Shown: positions 52,451-61,930, numbered from the stretch's first letter. The stretch is DNA of 64,000 bases from PFJX01 sp964466195 (GCA_964466195.1 CAYXMQ010000004.1:62001-126000); one strand, 5' to 3'. Notes: a model not told the origin generated them from the sequence alone. A program made the numbers and translations.

Positions 52451-52948
52451 ATGTTCAGGGGCCTACTCATACTGCTGCTGCTCGCCAGCCCGTTGACTCA
52501 GGCTGGTGAGGTTTATCGCTGGACGAATGAGCGCGGCGGCGTTTCCTACTCCGATCAGCCGCCGCCGCCCTCCGCCAGACAAGCGGTCAAAGTGCGCAGC
52601 AAGGGCAACGTGGTTGATGTGGATAAAGAATCTTATGAAATGCGCCTCGCCCGCGACCGAAACCCGGTGCTGCTTTATTCCACGGCCTGCGGACCGATCT
52701 GCGACCAGGCCAGCGATTATTTGGCGCAGCGCGGCATTGCCTTCACACTGAAGAATCCATCCAAGGAACCGGAAATTGCGCTGGAACTGAAAAAACTCAT
52801 CGGCACGGTCGAAGTCCCCGTCATCGTGGTCGGCAAGACCCATCAAAAAGGCTTCGAACCCAGTTCCTGGGGCAGCCTGCTCGAAGCGGCGGGCTATCCC
52901 AAGACGCCGTTGATTCCCGTCAGGCAGAAACCTGGCGCGCAACAATAA
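52451..52948 (+). CDS. DUF4124/glutaredoxin-like periplasmic protein
   Basis: A 165-residue protein. Signal peptide at about 1-18 (MFRGLLILLLLASPLTQA), followed by a DUF4124 domain (GEVYRWTNERGGVSYSDQPPP) and a glutaredoxin/thioredoxin-like domain (VLLYSTACGPICDQASDYLAQ, VEVPVIVVG). The active-site cysteines are spaced C-x3-C (CGPIC) rather than CxxC, so it may not act as an ordinary dithiol oxidoreductase. Ribosome site AAGGAGATGTC precedes the ATG. Role unknown. Confidence 0.88.
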   Translation: MFRGLLILLLLASPLTQAGEVYRWTNERGGVSYSDQPPPPSARQAVKVRSKGNVVDVDKESYEMRLARDRNPVLLYSTACGPICDQASDYLAQRGIAFTLKNPSKEPEIALELKKLIGTVEVPVIVVGKTHQKGFEPSSWGSLLEAAGYPKTPLIPVRQKPGAQQ

Positions 52949-52989
52949 ATCGTTATCCTGATCACCCCCGCAGCAACAGGAGCACCCGC

Positions 52990-54837
52990 ATGCATCGCCT
53001 AGCAGGCTGGCTCGGACATGATATGTCCAATGCCGCACCAATCCTGGAGCAGATGCTGACTCCTTGCAGCGTCGCCCGTCCGACTCACTGCCATACGGAC
53101 AGCCAAATTCAGCCTGGCTGGGGCATGGCGGCCAATTTGCCGCTGGCTATCGATGGCCACCTGGCCGCCGTCATCACCGGCCGCCCCCGTTTCGCCGACC
53201 CAAAACTCCACGGCCTGCCGGCCGCTGAGGCCCTGCTCGCGCTCTGGCGGCGACATGGCCGCGACGCGGCGAAACATATCCACGGCAATTTCGCGCTGGC
53301 GGTAATGGACCGCCAGAAAAACAGCGTGTTCCTGGCGCTGGATCGGATCGGCGCGGAGAAACTGGCCTTCGCTCCCAGTCCGCAGGGCCTCGTCTTTTCC
53401 AGCCAGGCCGACATGGTCGCCGCGCACCCGGCAGTCGGGCGCGAACTCGATCCGCAAGGCCTGTTCGACTACCTCTATTTCTTCCAGGTCCCGGCCCCGG
53501 GCAGCATATTCAAGGGCGTGGAAAAACTGCTGCCGGCGCAGTGGGCGTACTGGAAGAAGGGTGAGCTGAGCCGGGGCTTCTATTGGGCGATGCATTACCA
53601 CGATGCGCCGCGCGACGATTTCGCCACCCAGTCGGGCCGCTTCCATACCCTGCTGCGCGACAGCGTCGCGCGCGCCATTGACGACACCCATGACGACCCC
53701 CCTGACGGCTCACATGGCGCCAGTGAGGTGGCCGCCTTCCTGTCCGGCGGTACCGACAGCTCGACGGTCAGCGGTGTACTGAAGGAATTGACCGGCCAGG
53801 CCGAAACCTTCTCGATCGGCTTCGATTCGGCCGGCTTCGATGAAATGGAATATGCCCGCATCGCCGGCCAGCACTTTGGGCTGAAAATGAACGAGTACTA
53901 CGTCAAACCGGCCGACATCGTGGCCGCCATCCCGCTGATCGCCGCGCATTACGACGAACCCTTCGCCAACGAATCCGCCGTTCCCACCTATTTCTGCGCC
54001 AAGCTGGCGGCCGAGAACGGCTTCAAGGTCATGCTGGCCGGCGACGGCGGCGACGAAATCTTCGGCGGCAACGAACGCTATGCCAAACAGAAGGTATTCG
54101 AGTCCTATCAGCGCATTCCCGCGCTACTGCGGCGCGGCCTGATCGAACCGCTTACCCACCTGCCCGGCCTGTCGGCGTTGCCGCCGGCGCGCAAAGCGCA
54201 GAGCTACATTCGGCAAGCCAATATGCCGCTGCCGGAGCGCATGGAGTCGTACAACTTCATCTACCGGCAGCCGCTCGACGAGATGTTCACCGCCGATTTC
54301 CTGGCGCGCATCGACCCGCACCGGCCGGGCGCCTTGTTGAAAGAGGTCTATGAGCGCGCCGACTCGGGCTCCTACATCAACCGCATGCTCCACCTGGACA
54401 TCAAATTCACGCTGGCCGACAACGACTTGCGCAAGGTCGGCGCGATGACCGAGGCCGCCGGCATCGACGTGCGCTACCCGCTGCTGGACGACGCCATGCT
54501 GGATTTCTCCGGCGAAGTGCCGCCGGACTGGAAGGTCAAAGGCCAGTATTTGCGTTGGTTCTTCAAAACCGCGCTGACCGGCTTTCTGCCCGACGAGATC
54601 ATCAACAAGAGCAAACACGGCTTCGGCCTGCCGTTCGGCGTCTGGGCGCGCGAATATGCGCCGCTGCGGGAACGCATCGAAGCCAACCTGGACGCGCTGA
54701 AGAAACGCAACATTCTGCAAGCCGCCTACATCGACCATGTACGCAACGAGCACATGACCGGCCACGCCACTTACTTCGGCCGCGCGATCTGGATGCTGAT
54801 GATGTTGGAGGAATGGTTGCAGGCGAAGGGACTTTGA
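52990..54837 (+). CDS. Asparagine-synthase-family protein lacking the catalytic Cys2
   Basis: A 615-residue AsnB-like protein. The N-terminal glutaminase-type domain (about 1-170) begins MHRLAGWLGH, where active enzymes have MCG; the nucleophilic Cys is His here, and GNFALAVMD and DRIGAEKLAF keep the fold. The synthetase domain has the ATP pyrophosphatase loop LSGGTDSSTV (252-258) and LAGDGGDEIFGGNERY. The start has AGGAG seven bases before it, so a missed upstream Cys is unlikely. It probably uses free ammonia or another amine, or makes an amide or adenylate on a different substrate; such paralogues occur in exosortase-linked polysaccharide clusters. It is next to the polysaccharide region. 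Confidence 0.9.
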   Translation: MHRLAGWLGHDMSNAAPILEQMLTPCSVARPTHCHTDSQIQPGWGMAANLPLAIDGHLAAVITGRPRFADPKLHGLPAAEALLALWRRHGRDAAKHIHGNFALAVMDRQKNSVFLALDRIGAEKLAFAPSPQGLVFSSQADMVAAHPAVGRELDPQGLFDYLYFFQVPAPGSIFKGVEKLLPAQWAYWKKGELSRGFYWAMHYHDAPRDDFATQSGRFHTLLRDSVARAIDDTHDDPPDGSHGASEVAAFLSGGTDSSTVSGVLKELTGQAETFSIGFDSAGFDEMEYARIAGQHFGLKMNEYYVKPADIVAAIPLIAAHYDEPFANESAVPTYFCAKLAAENGFKVMLAGDGGDEIFGGNERYAKQKVFESYQRIPALLRRGLIEPLTHLPGLSALPPARKAQSYIRQANMPLPERMESYNFIYRQPLDEMFTADFLARIDPHRPGALLKEVYERADSGSYINRMLHLDIKFTLADNDLRKVGAMTEAAGIDVRYPLLDDAMLDFSGEVPPDWKVKGQYLRWFFKTALTGFLPDEIINKSKHGFGLPFGVWAREYAPLRERIEANLDALKKRNILQAAYIDHVRNEHMTGHATYFGRAIWMLMMLEEWLQAKGL

Positions 54838-54891
54838 ATAGCTCGAATTATTTACAGCTACTGATTCAGTACAAATAATGGAGAATATGCA

Positions 54892-55632
54892 ATGAAAAAA
54901 CTGCGAGCATGGATAGTTATTTTCATGACGGCGCCTTACACTGCGCTGGCTATTGGGGCTGATTCTGATAAATCCATGCTGCCTTTTTGGTGCGACCAAA
55001 AGGCGCGTGAAACATCAAACTGGAAGTCGGGATTAAGAGGCGGAATCTACCATTATTGCAATGGCCTGTCGCGCCTGAATGCTTATTGGAAAAAGCATTC
55101 AGCATATGAAAAACAATATGCACTGAAAGAAGCCATTAACGAGTTCAACTATATGATAGTAAACAACCAGGGAAGCAAGGATCCTATGTTGGGCGAGGTC
55201 TATATGAACAAAGCCATCGCATTGCGTCTTGGCGGCAGCGATGTTGCTGCCATCAGTGATTTGCACAAAGCGCTTGAGTACAATCCCGGCCTACCCCAAG
55301 TTTACATAGAATTAACCAATTTATACATAAAGTTAAAACAAAACGAGCGCGCCTTGGAGGTGGTTAGCCAGGGACTTCGCCATTTACCAGACACAAAAGC
55401 GCTTCAGAAACAATATACGAGTCTGGGTGGCAAATTACCTTATCCCGAAGCAATAAACAAATCATCAGAGGAAGTTCAGAAACAGCTTCCAGAATTCGCC
55501 CCTCCTCAGCCGCCTAATCCTGAAACCAAACCAAGGCAATCCACCGAGGAAAAACAACCAGCCCCCACTCAGAATGACATGCAAAAATCTCAAGAAGGGG
55601 AAAAGAAGTCATGGTGTAGATTCTGTCCATAA
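54892..55632 (+). CDS. Secreted TPR-repeat protein
   Basis: A 246-residue protein. A hydrophobic leader (about 4-22) is a likely signal peptide. Two or more TPRs are visible, e.g. VYMNKAIALRLGGSDVAAIS and VYIELTNLYIKLKQNERALEV. The tail is Pro/Gln-rich and ends KSWCRFCP with two cysteines. It starts after ATGGAGAATATGC. DNA here is clearly more AT-rich than upstream, and Lys/Asn content is higher, suggesting separate origin. Function unknown; it may be a scaffold for the polysaccharide machinery. Confidence 0.8.
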   Translation: MKKLRAWIVIFMTAPYTALAIGADSDKSMLPFWCDQKARETSNWKSGLRGGIYHYCNGLSRLNAYWKKHSAYEKQYALKEAINEFNYMIVNNQGSKDPMLGEVYMNKAIALRLGGSDVAAISDLHKALEYNPGLPQVYIELTNLYIKLKQNERALEVVSQGLRHLPDTKALQKQYTSLGGKLPYPEAINKSSEEVQKQLPEFAPPQPPNPETKPRQSTEEKQPAPTQNDMQKSQEGEKKSWCRFCP

Positions 55633-55662
55633 TGAGGCATCCAAACAGGCATGATGCGTGCT

Positions 55663-56529
55663 TCAGAATGGAATTTCGTATCCCATTTTTGCCATAGGTT
55701 CCGAGCACACTTCTCGGAAAATGTCTCGTTGCTGTTCCGACCAGTCCGCATGGGCTGGCTGACGGCTCGCCATCAACGTTCGAACATCAACATCTGATTC
55801 ATTGGCAACTTTATCAAGCGGGTGAACATGGTTGGTTCGAGCGAAATGAGCGGGCACTGAATCGTATTCAAGACCAATGAACTCAAACACCCTTTTAAAT
55901 AGATTTTCCGGCGCGTCGAGAAGATCACTATGCCTGACGGTGATGGCTTGGTCGAAATCAATTAGGTAGGAATAAGTATTAATGCTGCGCGCCCATTCCT
56001 CGCATTGCCTGCGAAAATCAAGCTCCTTGAAGCCGTGGAACTTTGTGCGCGAATTGATGACATCTATTCCGCTGCGATGAATCATGACAAATCTGGCTGA
56101 AGGGTAAAGTTTGAGCAAACCCTGCGCAACTTTTTTCACCGGAAAGGTTTTTGCGCTCCAATGCGTCTTTGTCAAAACATTATATCCGCCATTGACCATA
56201 TCCTTTGCCATTCTATACAGGCCGTAATGCCTTCCAAAGGCACTCTCATAAGCCAATTTTTTGAGCGCTTTGAATATATATGATTGGCTTACCCTAAGGG
56301 AGGACGAATAATACTCAAGTTCACGATCGTCGGCGAATGCCAAATCGAATACCATGCCACCAACATCAGTCAGAAAAGGATCCTCGCCATTGAAGCTATA
56401 AATTCGGCGATGCCTGCCCAGCGCATGGAGAAGCACGCTGGTTCCGGAGCGACTGCCTCCCACAACAAAAATAGGACGATCCTCTACTCTATGTGCGAGA
56501 AGGCCGCCAATTGCATCTTGAATACACAA
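55663..56529 (-). CDS. Sulfotransferase-family protein
   Basis: A 288-residue sulfotransferase. The 5'-phosphosulfate loop of PAPS-dependent enzymes is IFVVGGSRSGTSVLLHALGRH, and the 3'-phosphate-binding region is YPSARFVMIHRSGIDVINSR. It would transfer sulfate to a sugar or protein. The start is probably TTG at 56529 after AGAGGATCCAGC. AT-rich like the neighbouring TPR gene. It lies 30 bases after the GT4 gene and may sulfate the polysaccharide made there. Confidence 0.88.
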   Translation of the reverse strand: MCIQDAIGGLLAHRVEDRPIFVVGGSRSGTSVLLHALGRHRRIYSFNGEDPFLTDVGGMVFDLAFADDRELEYYSSSLRVSQSYIFKALKKLAYESAFGRHYGLYRMAKDMVNGGYNVLTKTHWSAKTFPVKKVAQGLLKLYPSARFVMIHRSGIDVINSRTKFHGFKELDFRRQCEEWARSINTYSYLIDFDQAITVRHSDLLDAPENLFKRVFEFIGLEYDSVPAHFARTNHVHPLDKVANESDVDVRTLMASRQPAHADWSEQQRDIFREVCSEPMAKMGYEIPF

Positions 56530-56559
56530 AGCTGGATCCTCTATTAATTAGTTTGACTA

Positions 56560-57792
56560 TCAGAAACCTTTAGCTGCAACCCTTTGATAAACGGCGGTTA
56601 CGCCCTTTACGTGTTCTTCCACGGAAAAGGTCGCAAGCGCGTGCATTCTTGCTGCTTTGCCAAGCCGCTGCCTTAGTTCCTGATCTTGATACACGCGCAG
56701 GATGTTCTCACCCAAACTAGATGCATCGTTCGCTTTGAAAAGCAGTCCTGTCACACCATCCTCCACCATTTCCAAAGCACCTCCATGATTTGGCGCGATC
56801 AGCGGCCGGGCCATGGTCATGGATTCGATGATCATGGTACCCAGCGGCTCAGGTGACGTGGACGCGGAAAGGACTACGTCCAGACCGTTGTAGACCGCCG
56901 GCATGTCCTTGACATGACCAGTGAACACCACCCTGCCCATCAGCTCCGGCGCCTTGGCCAGTTCCCTCAACTCCCGTTCGAAGCCGGCACATTCTTCCGG
57001 GGTTCCGCCGACGATGGCGAAGATCGCGTCAGGCATCTGCGACACCAGCAGCTTCGCCGCTTCGATGAACAAACGCTGGCCCTTCCAGGGAATCAGCAAG
57101 CCGACCAGTCCCACCACGAACGCCTCCTCGCTGATGCCATGCCGCTGGCGGAAGGCGTGGCCATCCGCATGAATATCGAGTTTGTCGAGTTCAATGCCAT
57201 CGTAGATGTAGGTGCGTTTCTCCGGCGGCACGCCCAGTCTGCCAATGCTCTCCGAAACCCAGCGCGACACCGGGATAAAATGATCCGGCAACTTGAAGAA
57301 CCAGCCCATGGCAAGTGAGCCCTGCTGATCGCCGCGCACATGGGCAATCACGGGAATCCGCAGCAGCTTGCCGGCCAGAACCGAGCCCCGATTGCATAGA
57401 GGCTCGTTGTTGACGTGGATAATGTCCGGCTTGAAACGCCAGGCGGTCCATAGGAAGTTCAGAAAGAACGGAAGGAAGTTGACCAGATCATCCAGCCTGG
57501 CGATGACCTGATTGGTCAGCCAACGTAGACCAGGCAGCACGTCTGGCCACTTTACCTTGTCCAGTGTGCGCTTCATGTTCACCGTATCGAAGTGGCGGTC
57601 GGCAATGTGCCTCCAGTGCGTTTCCGCGGCGATATCTTCATACAGTGGACCACCCAGGCCGGTCACCAGCATGGATTCATATTTTTCCGGGTCCAAGTTC
57701 CGTACCAGGTGGCGCAGGCAGATGATGGCGCCACCGTAACCGATACCGTTTTCCACAAAAAGGATGCGCTTGCGGGCAGAAGTGTGTTTCAC
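56560..57792 (-). CDS. Glycosyltransferase family 4 protein
   Basis: A 410-residue GT-B enzyme. The N-terminal domain starts KRILFVENGIGYGGAIICLRHL. The C-terminal domain has VGLVGLLIPWKGQRLFIEAAK and the donor-binding EPLGTMIIESMTMARPLIAP with the E-x7-E pattern of GT4. The start is GTG at 57792, three bases past the stop of the upstream GT2 gene. It adds a sugar to the growing chain on the cytoplasmic side; sugar unknown. Confidence 0.93.
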   Translation of the reverse strand: MKHTSARKRILFVENGIGYGGAIICLRHLVRNLDPEKYESMLVTGLGGPLYEDIAAETHWRHIADRHFDTVNMKRTLDKVKWPDVLPGLRWLTNQVIARLDDLVNFLPFFLNFLWTAWRFKPDIIHVNNEPLCNRGSVLAGKLLRIPVIAHVRGDQQGSLAMGWFFKLPDHFIPVSRWVSESIGRLGVPPEKRTYIYDGIELDKLDIHADGHAFRQRHGISEEAFVVGLVGLLIPWKGQRLFIEAAKLLVSQMPDAIFAIVGGTPEECAGFERELRELAKAPELMGRVVFTGHVKDMPAVYNGLDVVLSASTSPEPLGTMIIESMTMARPLIAPNHGGALEMVEDGVTGLLFKANDASSLGENILRVYQDQELRQRLGKAARMHALATFSVEEHVKGVTAVYQRVAAKGF

Positions 57793-57795
57793 GTG

Positions 57796-58752
57796 TCAGC
57801 CGTTGATTTTTCGTTTGGTGTTGCGAAGAGCCCTGATAACCCCGGGCGGAAAATAACTGAGAAGAGCGAAGGCGAGTGTGGAAAGGCTTGGAGTTTCCCT
57901 GAAACTTGCCCAGAACGGATTGCGCGCCCTGGCAGGTTGGTCCGAATTTAAGTACCAGTAGCCAAGCTCCCACTGGGCCTGGGCCACGATCCGGTCGGCA
58001 TCAAGCCCCTGGTCCCGCATCTGCTTGCCCCCCCAGGATCGTATCCGTTGCATCACCCGCGCCATGTCGGCCAGCAGACGTTCGGTGTGGTGGATGGCGT
58101 TGCTGTCGTGCAGTCGATAAAGCACCAGCACATCCGGCAGGCAGACAAGAGGATAGCGTGCGGCGATACGCGCCCAGAGTTCCAGATCCTCGCCATAGCG
58201 AATGTCCGATGCAAAACCACCTACGTTGTCGAGCGCGCGTTTGCTAACCATGACACTGCTGGTAGGAAGAAAATTGATAAGGATCAGGCGGCCGAAAGCG
58301 TCCATAAGCGGGCTGCCGGCCAGTTCAACGAACTCGTCGTGCAAGCCCTGCTTGCGAAACAGGGAGTCCAGTATTACTTGGTCCTTGGTGTCCACGTCGC
58401 AGCGATCAGTCCCGACCAAGCCGACTTGCGGGTTCCGTTCAAAAACAGCGAGTTGCTTCTCGCTTTTCTCGGGCAGCCAGCGGTCATCCGCATCAAGAAA
58501 GGCCACGATGTCGCCGGTGGCTTCCTGTATTCCTCGGTTGCGTGCACTGGAAACGCCGGCGTTGGCCTGATGCACATAGGTCACATCCTGGCCGAGACCG
58601 GCCACCACCTGCTTAGTATCATCCGTTGAACCGTCATCCACCACGATGATCTGGTGCACCGGCCGGGTTTGCCGCCGGACACTCTCAATAGCTTCAGGCA
58701 GAAAACGAGCCGCGTTATAGGCGGGGATCACGACGCTGACTCGGAAGGACAT
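57796..58752 (-). CDS. Glycosyltransferase family 2 protein
   Basis: A 318-residue GT-A enzyme. It begins MSFRVSVVIPAYNAARFLPE. The nucleotide-binding region VDDGSTDDTK and DADDRWLPEKSEKQ hold the usual D-x-D-type acids. No membrane segments. A start at 58785 (11 residues longer) is possible, but the one at 58752 clears the upstream stop by seven bases. Likely adds a sugar to the exopolysaccharide repeat. Confidence 0.92.
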   Translation of the reverse strand: MSFRVSVVIPAYNAARFLPEAIESVRRQTRPVHQIIVVDDGSTDDTKQVVAGLGQDVTYVHQANAGVSSARNRGIQEATGDIVAFLDADDRWLPEKSEKQLAVFERNPQVGLVGTDRCDVDTKDQVILDSLFRKQGLHDEFVELAGSPLMDAFGRLILINFLPTSSVMVSKRALDNVGGFASDIRYGEDLELWARIAARYPLVCLPDVLVLYRLHDSNAIHHTERLLADMARVMQRIRSWGGKQMRDQGLDADRIVAQAQWELGYWYLNSDQPARARNPFWASFRETPSLSTLAFALLSYFPPGVIRALRNTKRKING

Positions 58753-58759
58753 ATCTTGC

Positions 58760-61700
58760 TCAGGCGGGCTGTGAGATGCAGTCATGTTCCACGTTTCCAG
58801 TGTTCCCGGCCACTCGCTCCTGGCGCAACCAGTCCAGCATAGCGCTTTGCAACCTGGCAAAAACCTCCGGCTGCTCAGACTTGACGTCACTGCGGCAGTT
58901 GGGGTCTGCTTCCGCATCGAACAATTGCCAGATCGCCCCATCCACCAGAGGCTGATAGACCAGCTTCCAACGCCCGAGACGCAGCATGCGATCCTTGGCA
59001 AGGATGACTTGGTCCTGGTATTCGCGCTTGACCGCCATGGTTCCGCTCGCAAGGTCAGGAATATCCAACAAGTTCAATAGATCAGGGTAGCGCAAGTGTC
59101 CCGGCGGCATATCCGGCAGGTCGGTCAGCCAGATTCCGGTTTCGTACCTGGCCATCAGTTCCGGCATGGGGCCGCCTTGCAGCGCGCCCGCCAGGGATAC
59201 GCCGTCCACGCCGGGGCAGGCGGGCAAATCCAGCAAGTCGAGCAAAGTGGGCATGATGTCCACGCTGCGGGTGATTCCGTTGAGCTGTCCAGTAGTGGCG
59301 ATCTGCTGGCCGGCCAGGATGATAGGCACCTGAGCCGAATGCTCCTCCATCGCAGAATTACCTTGCCCCCAGTTGTCCTGCTCAAAGAACTCCATACCGT
59401 GGTCGGAATAGATCAACACCAAAGTCGACTCGGCCAGCCCACAGGCCTCCAGATGTCCGAGAATGCGCTCCACCTCATCGTTGAAGCGGCGCGCGCAGCC
59501 GTCATAAAGGGCAAGAATTTGATCCAGGTCGAAGGCTTCCTTGGATTCACCCTGCCGCCGAATGATTTCCATCGGATCGGTCAGACCGGACATAACGAAC
59601 TTGGAGTCACCCTGATATTCCTTGGCGGAATACATCGTGTAATAGGGATATTCCGAGCCAAACGGTGCATGCGTGGTGGAAAGAAACACATTGAGCATGA
59701 AGGGTTGTTCGCGCTGCCCAAGGTCGTTGATCAGACGGCAGGCCTCACGGCCGATCAGGTCGGTCATCGGCACCCAGCCGAGATAATGGATTTCGGGCAG
59801 GAAATCCTTGCCGAAAGCGTTATGGGTGAACAGGGAAAGGAACAGACGAAGATCCTTGGGCCCCTGCCGAATAAACAACTTGAGGTTCCATTGGTCCTCC
59901 GGCAGATCCACATAATCAAAGCCGAAGGAAAATTTTCCCATGTCCGCTCCGCACCAATCAGAAAGCGCCGCCGTGGCATAACCGTGCTTGCCCAAGATCG
60001 CGGGCAGCGCCTCCATAGGTAGCTTCGCCTCGGTGTCAGCCGCGAAGTTGTCACGGATACCGTGCCGGCAAGGCCAACTGCTAGTCAACATGGAGACTAG
60101 GCTGGATGCAGTGCGGGCGCACGGAATGTAGCAGCGGGTCAGATGCGCTCCCTTGGTCGCCAAGTGGTGAAGTGCGGGAGTCAGCTCCGGGCTGATGCGA
60201 TCGGCCCGCAGGGTGTCAGAGCCGATCATCAACACATTGCGCCGGCCGGAACGCCGCCTTGCCCTTACCGCTCGCGGATAGTCCGGCGTTCGTAACCACT
60301 GGTGCAGTGCGAGCGCGGCAGCCGTAAAAGCAAGCACGGCCAGCGCAGCCGCCGCGTCGCCCTCCGCGCTGGCCTTCAGCAGGCTGGTCATGACCAGCCC
60401 GACGCAGGGCACGATCAAGGCAGCGGTTGCCAGCTTCAACCGAAGCGGTGTGAGCTGTTGCCAAAGGGGGTAGAGGCGATTGGCACGATAGTTCAGGGAT
60501 GCCACTAGGCTGGCGGGCAACCAAAGCAAATGCCTGCAGAATTGCAGCACGCTGATCGCAACAATACCGGCAGCCGCAGCGAATATCGCCCACGTTGCGT
60601 TGAAATTCTGGTCAAAAAGAAAGGCAATGCCGGCATAAGCCAGGCTGCCCGTGGCCGCCTGGATGATGAGTATTAGCAAAGCGAAGATCATCAGGCGGCT
60701 GAAAGCGTACAGGGCATACCAGCGATAACGTGAAAGAACTTCATTTCGAATTTGTGGCCCTGTCCGGGAAAAGTACAGCAACGAGCGGGTTCCCAACACC
60801 GCGGCAAAGACGACTGCAACACCCAGAGTTGCCGCAATGCCCGTATGAAAAGCACCTGCAGGCGCGGCAGCGTGCAAAGCGGCGACCCCGCCCAGGCCGG
60901 CTGCCGCGAAGAGGGTCGGCCATACCAGTTTCTTGCGCGGACGCCTGGGCCTGCTGGTAGCTGCATCACGCAGCCCGCGGATTTCCCCCAGGGTAGAAGC
61001 CAGGCGCATCAGATAGAAGCGCAAACGCGGCCAGGCAGGAGGAACCAACGCCTTGAAACCATAGCCCGCCAGTTTGCGCCACATATACAGCGGTACGCCG
61101 CCTCGCCGCCCCTCATGGTTCACGCGCGCCGAAGAACGCGAGCGCTGATAGGCTTTTTCAAGCAGATAGGGAAAACCCAGGCGAGTCGAGTCCACATAGT
61201 GATACTGAAAAACTTCCGGCACATATTGCAGGCGCTCGCCGCGTTCCAGTGCCTTCAGCACGAAAGCGATGTCCTCTCCGCCCCCGAGGTCATGCCCCTT
61301 GGGACCAAGATCCGTGGAAAAACCACCGATTCGACCGAATACCTGAGGACGCAGGAACAGGTTGCCACCGCCAGGCAATTCGTCAGCATCAAGCGTGACA
61401 CGCTTGGGAAGCGGCCCGAACTCCTGTTCCTGCACCGGCGCAGGATAGATGCGGTAGCGCCCCTGGTCATGCACCCATGCTGGTTCCGTGCCGTCCCAGT
61501 CGGCGACGATCCTGCCGCAGAACAGCGTAGCCTCGGGATAGGTCTCGGCTGCCTTGCAAATTTCCGCCAGATACTGGCTATCGACGCGATGATCGTCGTC
61601 AACGAAAGCGACCACATCGCTGTCCATCAAATGCGGTATGGCGGTATTCAGCGCATTTGACTTGCCCGGTTTGGGCTCCGCCAGCCACTCAATAGGCAGC

Positions 61701-61891
61701 CTTGATGGGTCTTGCAGGCTTATTGTCCGTTCGGAATCCAACAGGGCTTGGGTACCGTCGCTGCAGGCGTTGGCCACGACCAGAACATGCACAGACCCGT
61801 CTTCCAGACGCACCATCGACTGAAGGGATTTGAGCGCGCGCGCCAGCAGCCCCTCGCGGTTATGGGTGCAGATGAGGACGGTGAGTTTCAT
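58760..61891 (-). CDS. Fusion: GT2 glycosyltransferase, membrane domain and sulfatase/phosphoethanolamine-transferase-like domain
   Basis: A 1043-residue protein in three parts. Residues 1-270 form a GT2 domain (LTVLICTHNREGLL; acids in VAFVDDDHRVD, 98-100; LGGGEDIAFVL). Residues 322-535 have about six membrane helices. Residues 550-1035 are an alkaline-phosphatase-superfamily domain. Its metal acids are in MIGSDTLRADR (Asp559) and YSDHGMEFFE (Asp830, His831). The nucleophile region CARTASSLVSMLTSSWP has Cys591 and Thr594; it does not fit the sulfatase C-x-P-x-R formylglycine motif, so Thr (as in phosphoethanolamine or phosphoglycerol transferases) or Cys could be the nucleophile. The open frame is continuous with no weak joins. 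It would build and then modify a polysaccharide, the enzyme domain on the periplasmic side. The substrate is unknown. Confidence 0.9.
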   Translation of the reverse strand: MKLTVLICTHNREGLLARALKSLQSMVRLEDGSVHVLVVANACSDGTQALLDSERTISLQDPSRLPIEWLAEPKPGKSNALNTAIPHLMDSDVVAFVDDDHRVDSQYLAEICKAAETYPEATLFCGRIVADWDGTEPAWVHDQGRYRIYPAPVQEQEFGPLPKRVTLDADELPGGGNLFLRPQVFGRIGGFSTDLGPKGHDLGGGEDIAFVLKALERGERLQYVPEVFQYHYVDSTRLGFPYLLEKAYQRSRSSARVNHEGRRGGVPLYMWRKLAGYGFKALVPPAWPRLRFYLMRLASTLGEIRGLRDAATSRPRRPRKKLVWPTLFAAAGLGGVAALHAAAPAGAFHTGIAATLGVAVVFAAVLGTRSLLYFSRTGPQIRNEVLSRYRWYALYAFSRLMIFALLILIIQAATGSLAYAGIAFLFDQNFNATWAIFAAAAGIVAISVLQFCRHLLWLPASLVASLNYRANRLYPLWQQLTPLRLKLATAALIVPCVGLVMTSLLKASAEGDAAAALAVLAFTAAALALHQWLRTPDYPRAVRARRRSGRRNVLMIGSDTLRADRISPELTPALHHLATKGAHLTRCYIPCARTASSLVSMLTSSWPCRHGIRDNFAADTEAKLPMEALPAILGKHGYATAALSDWCGADMGKFSFGFDYVDLPEDQWNLKLFIRQGPKDLRLFLSLFTHNAFGKDFLPEIHYLGWVPMTDLIGREACRLINDLGQREQPFMLNVFLSTTHAPFGSEYPYYTMYSAKEYQGDSKFVMSGLTDPMEIIRRQGESKEAFDLDQILALYDGCARRFNDEVERILGHLEACGLAESTLVLIYSDHGMEFFEQDNWGQGNSAMEEHSAQVPIILAGQQIATTGQLNGITRSVDIMPTLLDLLDLPACPGVDGVSLAGALQGGPMPELMARYETGIWLTDLPDMPPGHLRYPDLLNLLDIPDLASGTMAVKREYQDQVILAKDRMLRLGRWKLVYQPLVDGAIWQLFDAEADPNCRSDVKSEQPEVFARLQSAMLDWLRQERVAGNTGNVEHDCISQPA

Positions 61892-61930
61892 GTTCGTGGG
61901 GCGATAGCGGTGTGCGGCTGCGAAGCCGAA

